A stretch of DNA of 44,957 bases from a virus: the IMG/VR virus record IMGVR_UViG_3300009012_000002, positions 1 through 44,957 of that record; one strand, 5' to 3'. A model generated the notes under the pieces. That model saw only the letters and a program-made list of their open reading frames with translations. It had not been told where the DNA came from and did no database searches. A program made the position numbers and the translations under genes. This document shows, in pieces, positions 39,380 to 44,957 of this stretch (within the stretch, counting starts at the first letter, position 1; every line of letters begins with the position of its first letter).

Positions 39380-40048
39380 ATGCCAGCCGCAATCCCGTTA
39401 GCTCTTAGTGCCGGTAGTGCAATATACGGTGCTATTAAAAATAAGAGAGAGAAAGCTGCTGCTGAGAAAGCGCAAGCTGCTCAACAAGCTGCATCAGGCG
39501 GAGGTGGCGGTGGTGGAGGTGGAGGATTTAATCCACAAGCCGCTGCTGGATTCTCAGAATTTTCTAAAACTGGTGGATTTAGTCCTGAGGATTTAGCTAA
39601 CATTCGCGCTAGAGCTTTGTCACCAGTTCGCGCTGTATATTCTAATGCTCAGAGAGAAGTAAATAGACAGCGTTCATTACAAGGTGGTTACTCACCTGGA
39701 TTTAGTACATTAGAAGCTAGAATGGCTCGTGAACAAGGACAAGGAATTAGCGATGCTGCTACTGGAGCTGAAGCTAATATTGCACAAATGGTTCAACAAG
39801 GTAAATTAGCTGGATTACATGGATTAGCCTCTATGGGTGGTGGAGGTGGTGGTGGTGGAGTCGTTCCTATTGCACAACCAGAAAAGAAAAGGGGTTTCTG
39901 GGGTAAATTAGGTGGTGCATTAGGTCAAGTTGGTCAAGTTGCATTACCTATTGCTATGAATGCCTATGGTAATGGTCAACAAAATAAGCCATTGTTACCA
40001 TCGCGTCAAACAGTACCAAATTATAGCACTTCTCTTCCAGGGTTCTGA
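39380..40048 (+). CDS. Internal virion protein with glycine tracts, 222 aa
   Basis: The N-terminus MPAAIPLALSAGSAIYGAIK is hydrophobic, as in ejected podoviral proteins. Runs of 10 and 8 Gly lie around residues 40 and 153. The C-terminus contains a Gly/Val-rich helix (GKLGGALGQVGQVALPIAM). With the next two large genes it probably forms the internal ejection proteins. Confidence 0.6.
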   Translation: MPAAIPLALSAGSAIYGAIKNKREKAAAEKAQAAQQAASGGGGGGGGGGFNPQAAAGFSEFSKTGGFSPEDLANIRARALSPVRAVYSNAQREVNRQRSLQGGYSPGFSTLEARMAREQGQGISDAATGAEANIAQMVQQGKLAGLHGLASMGGGGGGGGVVPIAQPEKKRGFWGKLGGALGQVGQVALPIAMNAYGNGQQNKPLLPSRQTVPNYSTSLPGF

Positions 40049-40050
40049 TA

Positions 40051-41325
40051 ATGCCTAACATTTTGGACTATTTCCGAATGCAAAACATTTTTGGTGGTCA
40101 GAACGCTCAAAATCCAAGTCAAGGCGTTATAAATAGACCACAACCTACTGACGAACCACAATCACAAGTTGAACCAAGATTTCCATATTATACACCACCA
40201 TTTGCTGGATATTCAAATGAGCCAACTCCAGCTATGGATAGGTTTAGAAATATGCTAGATACTATGCCAGAAAGACATCGTCCTAGTATTATGAGAATGA
40301 TTGGTACTGGTGCGTTGTCATTCGCAAATGCACAGCAGCCAGACCAAGTAAGTGAAAGTACTGATAAATATGGTAATGTCAGTCGAACTGTGAAAAAGGG
40401 TAATTGGCAACCTTATGGATTAGAAGAAACTAATAAAATATTACAACAGCCATATGAGCAAGAGCTTGGAGATTGGGCTAATAGAGCTAAAGTAACACAA
40501 CAGGCTGCTCAACTTGAACGACAATTTAATACTGATAGAGCATTACAAGCTCAAAGATATGCTACTGCTGGTATAATTCCAGAGCGTGAAGCTAGACTTG
40601 GTGCTCAAGGTAGAACAAGATTAGAACAAGGACAAGAACGTATTGATATTAATAAGTCTAAACAGAAACTAGCTGATTGGAAAGCTCATAATCCAGATGG
40701 TAAGATTTATGCACCTAAAGGTGGTAATGTTGTAATTATCAATCCACAAACTGGTGAAGCTACTGATACTGGTATTGAATCTGGCATGTTAAGTGACGAA
40801 GAACGAATTAACTTAACAGGCCAAAAGAGAATGGAACAAATTGGTAAACAAGGAGAAATCCAGAAGGAAATTCAAGGCACCAAAGGTGAACAAGCATTAG
40901 AGCAGATTGGTGCTAGAGGTGGAGAAGCAAGAGAAACTAAAGAAGTAGTTCCTGGTGGAGCAGGTGCTACTAGCCAATTACCAACACAACAGAAAGTTGG
41001 ATTGCAATTAAAAGCTAATAAAGCTAAGCAAGAGCATCCTGAATGGTCTCGTTATATTAATACCGACCCAAACACTGGTATGGTAGAAATAACTCCACCA
41101 GCTACTGGATATTTCAGCCGTGGACCAGATAAAGCAGTTTATGATGAGATAATTAAGTACATGGGTGCTGCTCCAACTCAACCTACTAAGCCAAAATCTA
41201 CTACGCCAGCAGCACCTGAAGCTGGTAGAGTAAAAATTGCTGATGCTAGCGGTAAAGTAGTTGCGACTATTCCAATAGGTGATGTAGCGAGATTGAATAA
41301 AGATAAATATCATGTGGTGAAGTAA
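40051..41325 (+). CDS. Internal virion protein, 424 aa
   Basis: Gln- and Pro-rich N-terminus (GGQNAQNPSQGVINRPQPT), then a long helical part (AQLERQFNTDRALQAQRYAT) and a Glu/Gln-rich repeat region (GEIQKEIQGTKGEQALEQIG). The end is beta-like (GKVVATIPIGDVARLN). It lies between two other internal-type proteins. Confidence 0.55.
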   Translation: MPNILDYFRMQNIFGGQNAQNPSQGVINRPQPTDEPQSQVEPRFPYYTPPFAGYSNEPTPAMDRFRNMLDTMPERHRPSIMRMIGTGALSFANAQQPDQVSESTDKYGNVSRTVKKGNWQPYGLEETNKILQQPYEQELGDWANRAKVTQQAAQLERQFNTDRALQAQRYATAGIIPEREARLGAQGRTRLEQGQERIDINKSKQKLADWKAHNPDGKIYAPKGGNVVIINPQTGEATDTGIESGMLSDEERINLTGQKRMEQIGKQGEIQKEIQGTKGEQALEQIGARGGEARETKEVVPGGAGATSQLPTQQKVGLQLKANKAKQEHPEWSRYINTDPNTGMVEITPPATGYFSRGPDKAVYDEIIKYMGAAPTQPTKPKSTTPAAPEAGRVKIADASGKVVATIPIGDVARLNKDKYHVVK

Positions 41326-41326
41326 A

Positions 41327-41623
41327 ATGAGATTAGCTGAGCTAAATCCAAGATGGATTTCCTCTGGTGGAGCTGGTATCACTAATAGTGAAACTGGAGA
41401 ACCAATTCCAATTAATGAACATGCAGCATTGGAAATTGATTGCCCATGTGGATGTGGAGATAAATGTTTGATTCCATGTGAAAAGGGTCACGGAAATCGA
41501 TGGTATATCCAAAGTGACTTTAATTTTGATACTTTAACATTAACTCCTTCTATTCAAAGAACTACTAATCCATCGATGTGTAAAACCCATTTTTGTATTA
41601 CTAATGGAAAAATTACACCATAA
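41327..41623 (+). CDS. DUF6527-like Cys-rich protein, 98 aa
   Basis: The first half ends in a Cys-rich IDCPCGCGDKCLIPC. The second half carries FDTLTLTPSIQRTTNPSMCK and THFCITNGKI, the pattern of DUF6527, a metal-binding family that in bacteria occurs near ubiquitin-like/E1 gene sets. No such partners are seen here. Its place between ejection proteins is unexpected. Confidence 0.5.
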   Translation: MRLAELNPRWISSGGAGITNSETGEPIPINEHAALEIDCPCGCGDKCLIPCEKGHGNRWYIQSDFNFDTLTLTPSIQRTTNPSMCKTHFCITNGKITP

Positions 41624-44058
41624 TGCCGCAATCTCAAAAGCAGCCAGACGATTTATTCTCTTCTGAACAACCAGAAGACTTGTTTGCTCCTGAAGAACCA
41701 ACATCACCAACATCAGCTTCAAAAGCTAGTCCAGGCTTTTTAGATTCTATCTCAAGCTATATTCCTGAATCTGTCAAGAGCGGCTATGAATTTGCTAATA
41801 AACCATTATTAGATGTAACTCCATATGGTAGACGAGCTTCTGAATCTATTACCACTCCTACATTAGCTGATTCAGATTCTTATTGGATGCCACGAATTAA
41901 AGGATTTCTTGGTGGTGCAACAGAAGGTTTATCTAATGTTGCAAGCTCTCTTACATCTCCGTTAAGTCTAGCTACTATGGCTGCATCTGGTGGTGCTGTT
42001 CGTGGTATTCCAGGTGCTAGCATGTTAACTAGAGCATTATCATTACCTATAGCCGCTCATGGAGCATATCAAGTTGCTACTGGAAAAACACCAAGTGAGC
42101 AATTATTTGGCGCTGCTGAAATGGCTGGTGGTGGTGCTGGAATGTTTCACGTTCCACCAGTTAGAGGCGGTAGAATAAGAAGTATTAGTCCAGTTCCAGA
42201 AGTAGAGCCACAATTAGCTGATTTAACTGCACAGCATCTAGCTGAATTGACTAAACATGCTGATGAAGTTGTTCATAAAACTTCTACTGAATTAGCACAG
42301 AAATCAGCTATTGACGAAGTTTCACCAACAGAACAACAACCACCAGTAAAACCTAGAATTAAGGCAAATCAGGATGGCACATTTACTAATTTAGATACTG
42401 GAGAAGTATTAGATAAGACTGGTAAAGTTATTACTCCACCAGAAGTGTCACCTGAAAGAAAGCAGCCATTTAATGTGGCTGATTTGCAAGGTCTTGAGAG
42501 AGCACCTGAAATACCTGGTTATAAAGGTGGCGAACAAGCAAGAGCTACTGCTGAAGAGTTATCTAAGAAGCCACTAGCTGAACAACTACAATCATCTCTT
42601 GATGAAAGAACTACTGGAACTGAACAACCAAGATTAGCTTCTGAATTTGGTGAACAAGAAGTTGCTCCTAGCGATGGTCAAGATGGTGGCGGAGAAGTTC
42701 CACCTAAAGGACCAACTAGAATGTTATCATCAGATGAACTAGACCCGAGTATTCCTATTACAGAACGTAAAGCACCAGAATTGCAGAAGGCATCGTTAGC
42801 ATCTGAATTATATAATCTACCACGTGGTTTAATGTCAATGGATTTACCATTTATGACATCAGCCGCTTTCAGACAAGCTAGTCCTATGGCATGGACTGGA
42901 AACTGGCTTAAAGCGTGGACTAAAGCTGCTAAAGCATATGGGTCAACAGCGGCTTATGATGCAATGCAAGCTGATATAAGTAATAGCAAGTATTTCAAAC
43001 CTAGATATGAACCTGTGCTAGACAAGCAAGGTAATACACTTAATTATAGAGAAAAACCATCTTACGCTGAAGAAGTTGGACTTAAGACAACTGACTTGAG
43101 GCATTTGACAAGTAGAGAAGAGAGTATTGCTTCTGGACTAGCTGAGAGGATACCAGTATATGGACAAGCCGTTCGTGCTAGCAATAGAGCATATACGGCA
43201 TTCTTAAATGACTTACGCAAGAATACTCTTGAGAAGTTAGTTGGACAAGCTAAAGATATAGGAGAGAATCCAGAGACTAATCTGGTTCTTGGCAAAGAGA
43301 TTGCTAGCTTCATTAATAATGCTACTGGTCGTGGTGAACTAAATATTGGCGTTGGTAAGAAGAATATCAATCTTGAACAGAGTTCTAAATTATTAACTAA
43401 CGCTTTATTTAGCCCGCGTCTTATTGCTAGCCGTATAAAATTTCTTAATCCGTCTACTTATATACAAGCATCACCAATGGTAAGACAAGAGTACATCAAA
43501 GGTCTTGCACGGTCTACTGTTAATTGGTGGGCATTAGCTGGACTGGCTGAATTGGCTGGAGCTACTGTAAATAAAGATTCAAATAACGCTGATTTTGGTA
43601 AGATTAAGATTGGTAATACAAGAATTGACCCAGGCGCTGGATTTCAACAATATCTTGTTCTAAGTAGTAGAATGAGACCTAATGAGTTAGGTGGTGGATT
43701 TACTAGTTCTACCACTAGCAAAACTAGTCAATTTGGTCAGGGCTATAAGCCAAGAACTAGACTTTCTACGGCTCAAGAATTTGCAGCTAATAAGTTGCAT
43801 CCAACTGCGAGACTAGCTTATGATATGATGAATGCCTCATCTGATAAACCATTCAATCTAGGAGATGAATTAGTTCAGAGAGTAATGCCTATGATGGTTA
43901 CGGATATTATACAAGCCTCCAAGGATAGTCCAGAATTAGCCGCTCTCGTTGGAGGCTTATCTAGTGTTGGTATGGGAACACAAACATATGAGCCTGGTAG
44001 ATTCCAATCTCCTACGTATGTGCCAAGTAACTATGATATCTCATTTGGAGGTCGCTAG
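41623..44058 (+). CDS. Large internal virion/ejection protein, 811 aa
   Basis: Disordered Pro/Glu-rich parts flank hydrophobic helical segments (SSLTSPLSLATMAASGGAV). The C-terminal 400 residues begin LYNLPRGLMSMDLPFMTSAA and contain WTGNWLKAWTKAAKAYGSTA and NNATGRGELNIG. These are features of large phage internal or polyvalent proteins delivered with DNA. It is the last gene of the rightward operon, overlapping the convergent gene by 18 bp. Confidence 0.6.
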   Translation: MPQSQKQPDDLFSSEQPEDLFAPEEPTSPTSASKASPGFLDSISSYIPESVKSGYEFANKPLLDVTPYGRRASESITTPTLADSDSYWMPRIKGFLGGATEGLSNVASSLTSPLSLATMAASGGAVRGIPGASMLTRALSLPIAAHGAYQVATGKTPSEQLFGAAEMAGGGAGMFHVPPVRGGRIRSISPVPEVEPQLADLTAQHLAELTKHADEVVHKTSTELAQKSAIDEVSPTEQQPPVKPRIKANQDGTFTNLDTGEVLDKTGKVITPPEVSPERKQPFNVADLQGLERAPEIPGYKGGEQARATAEELSKKPLAEQLQSSLDERTTGTEQPRLASEFGEQEVAPSDGQDGGGEVPPKGPTRMLSSDELDPSIPITERKAPELQKASLASELYNLPRGLMSMDLPFMTSAAFRQASPMAWTGNWLKAWTKAAKAYGSTAAYDAMQADISNSKYFKPRYEPVLDKQGNTLNYREKPSYAEEVGLKTTDLRHLTSREESIASGLAERIPVYGQAVRASNRAYTAFLNDLRKNTLEKLVGQAKDIGENPETNLVLGKEIASFINNATGRGELNIGVGKKNINLEQSSKLLTNALFSPRLIASRIKFLNPSTYIQASPMVRQEYIKGLARSTVNWWALAGLAELAGATVNKDSNNADFGKIKIGNTRIDPGAGFQQYLVLSSRMRPNELGGGFTSSTTSKTSQFGQGYKPRTRLSTAQEFAANKLHPTARLAYDMMNASSDKPFNLGDELVQRVMPMMVTDIIQASKDSPELAALVGGLSSVGMGTQTYEPGRFQSPTYVPSNYDISFGGR

Positions 44059-44253
44059 TTTATCTTTCTTTCTCATTCTATATTGTTTACTATACCCTAA
44101 ATATTTCTTACGATGTTTCTTACAAGTCTTAAATGGATAACATGGTATGCCACAATAAGCACAACAGTTATTTAATCTCCATCTTGTTCTATACCGTAGT
44201 AGCCAAATACGATTATAGTTCCTTCTTTTATTCAAATCAATATAATGGGCCAT
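44041..44253 (-). CDS. Zinc-finger protein, 70 aa, last gene of the leftward operon
   Basis: Very basic, with CCAYCG ... CKKHRKKYLG giving three Cys and one His for zinc. Arg/Lys/Tyr-rich flanks (KRRNYNRIWLLRYRTRWRL) suggest nucleic-acid binding. The ATG overlaps the cold-shock gene stop as TAATG. Its 3' end overlaps the convergent structural operon by 18 bp. Confidence 0.65.
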   Translation of the reverse strand: MAHYIDLNKRRNYNRIWLLRYRTRWRLNNCCAYCGIPCYPFKTCKKHRKKYLGYSKQYRMRKKDKLATSK

Positions 44254-44492
44254 TATCCGTTAGCTTGATTAGGCCAATCTAACCTGTTTACACTAGACGC
44301 TCGTAATCCTTTTGGTGTATTATCTGCTACAAATTCTACTCTAATTATTGATGACCCATTCTGGTAGTCCACTACTAAATCTTGCCAGAATCCTAGAAAG
44401 TCATCTTCATGGAAAAAATAATCTTTTCCATCTTCGGCTCTGATAAATCCATATTTCTTTTTTGATTCAACTGTTTTGACTGTTCCGTTCAT
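44253..44492 (-). CDS. Cold-shock domain protein, 79 aa
   Basis: An RNP1-like KKYGFIRAEDGKDYFFHEDD (residues 12-31) and flanking strands (MNGTVKTVESK, SSIIRVEFVADNTPKG, LRASSVNRL) define a CSD OB-fold. It should bind single-stranded RNA or DNA. The start has GGGAAAGG upstream and overlaps the previous gene. Confidence 0.85.
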   Translation of the reverse strand: MNGTVKTVESKKKYGFIRAEDGKDYFFHEDDFLGFWQDLVVDYQNGSSIIRVEFVADNTPKGLRASSVNRLDWPNQANG

Positions 44493-44733
44493 CTAATATA
44501 CCTTTCCCTTCTGGATTATACCACATAGAACGACCGCAAATTAAAATATTAGCCGCTAATAAGCAATCATATAAATACTCAGCTAGCATAAGGTCTGGGG
44601 TATTTGAGTCATTCTCAATAGAAAATTTATTTATAGTAGATGAGAATTCTCTAATTATTTCTTCTCTCACCTCAGCCAATTTCATCCTATATTGATTTTC
44701 TCTTACAATTTGATATGAATACTTCTTACTCAT
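44467..44733 (-). CDS. Hypothetical helical protein, 88 aa
   Basis: Charged helical N-terminus (YRMKLAEVREEIIREFSSTI) followed by PDLMLAEYLYDCLLAANILI. The C-terminus overlaps the cold-shock gene by 26 bp. Start overlaps the upstream stop as ATGA. Similar helical proteins occur in phage early operons. Function unknown. Confidence 0.6.
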   Translation of the reverse strand: MSKKYSYQIVRENQYRMKLAEVREEIIREFSSTINKFSIENDSNTPDLMLAEYLYDCLLAANILICGRSMWYNPEGKGILDERNSQNS

Positions 44734-44912
44734 TCGTCACTCTCTGGTATTCTCTGATAACAGAAACCACACTTAGGTATCATCTGGACTATCTCACCAG
44801 ATATTTCTACTGGCTTTTTATCCTTAAGAGATGGGCAATCTAAGTATTTATGAACACAAGTTCCCAATGTAATTCTCTTATCTTTTTGAATATGAAATGT
44901 TACATATCTCAT
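44730..44912 (-). CDS. Cys-containing small protein, 60 aa
   Basis: Begins MRYVTFHIQKDKRITLG. It has Cys and His in CVHKYLDC and a C-x2-C pair (KCGFCYQRI), so it may bind zinc. The start overlaps the zinc-ribbon gene's stop as ATGA. Its 5' end is the same sequence as 1..78. Confidence 0.6.
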   Translation of the reverse strand: MRYVTFHIQKDKRITLGTCVHKYLDCPSLKDKKPVEISGEIVQMIPKCGFCYQRIPESDE

Positions 44913-44957
44913 TTCTTCTCCAATTGTCTGTAAAATGCGTCATCTCTCTCAAACATA
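44835..44957. repeat. Terminal direct repeat, right copy
   Basis: Identical to 1..123. It implies closure into a circle of about 44,834 bp. Confidence 0.95.
44909..44957 (-). CDS. Partial C-terminal copy of the zinc-ribbon gene
   Basis: Repeats the end of the gene complete at 75..317; present only because of the terminal repeat. Confidence 0.8.
   Translation of the reverse strand, partial: MFERDDAFYRQLEKK

Overview
This window looks like one complete tailed-bacteriophage genome. The first 123 bases recur as the last 123 (44835..44957), so the contig probably closes into a circle of about 44,834 bp. The repeat lies inside coding sequence, so it is more likely an assembly overlap than a biological terminus. 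The DNA is clearly AT-rich, except for a GC-richer island at about 16.45-18.1 kb. Gene content is podovirus-like: large terminase, portal, scaffold-like protein, major capsid protein, head-tail adaptor, a nozzle-like protein, fibres and three large internal-virion-type proteins. No tape-measure protein, tail sheath or tail tube was seen. No integrase or lysogeny repressor was recognised. A lipoprotein next to membrane genes hints at a Gram-negative host, but the host cannot be named from this sequence.

There are two long opposed transcription units. The leftward unit starts near 16.44 kb, runs down to base 1 and continues across the circle junction to 44.04 kb. It holds replication and recombination genes: a P-loop helicase-like protein, a uracil-DNA-glycosylase/family A DNA polymerase fusion, a Sak4-like ATPase with a ssDNA-binding-like partner, a Cas4/RecB-like nuclease, a SNF2 helicase, two HNH endonucleases, a C39-like protease fold and many small zinc-binding or unknown proteins. 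Most adjoining genes overlap as ATGA or TAATG, which suggests translational coupling. The rightward unit (18.8-44.06 kb) starts at a consensus sigma70 promoter. It carries a possible small terminase, lysis-type genes, the terminase, head and tail genes, two related glycosyltransferases and a methyltransferase.

Between the units lies a control region. Its core is a roughly 417-bp imperfect palindrome: two oppositely oriented arrays of 10-bp repeats flank an A/T core, with DnaA-box-like sites nearby, so it is a strong candidate replication origin. Beside it a GC-rich gene of unknown function (17038..17493) has a TTGACA-N17-GATAAT promoter, and a palindrome of the same repeat motif sits at the predicted transcription start. 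About 1.3 kb with no convincing gene follows.

The most unusual observation concerns the HNH genes. The one behind the DNA polymerase is flanked by two copies of the polymerase C-terminal coding segment, 11 of 12 residues identical but with most codons changed. The downstream copy ends at a stop that overlaps the next gene's start. This looks like a homing element that replaces the 3' end of its target gene with a recoded copy, like the WHO elements of yeasts. The second HNH gene, behind the Sak4-like ATPase, shows a weaker version of the same pattern.
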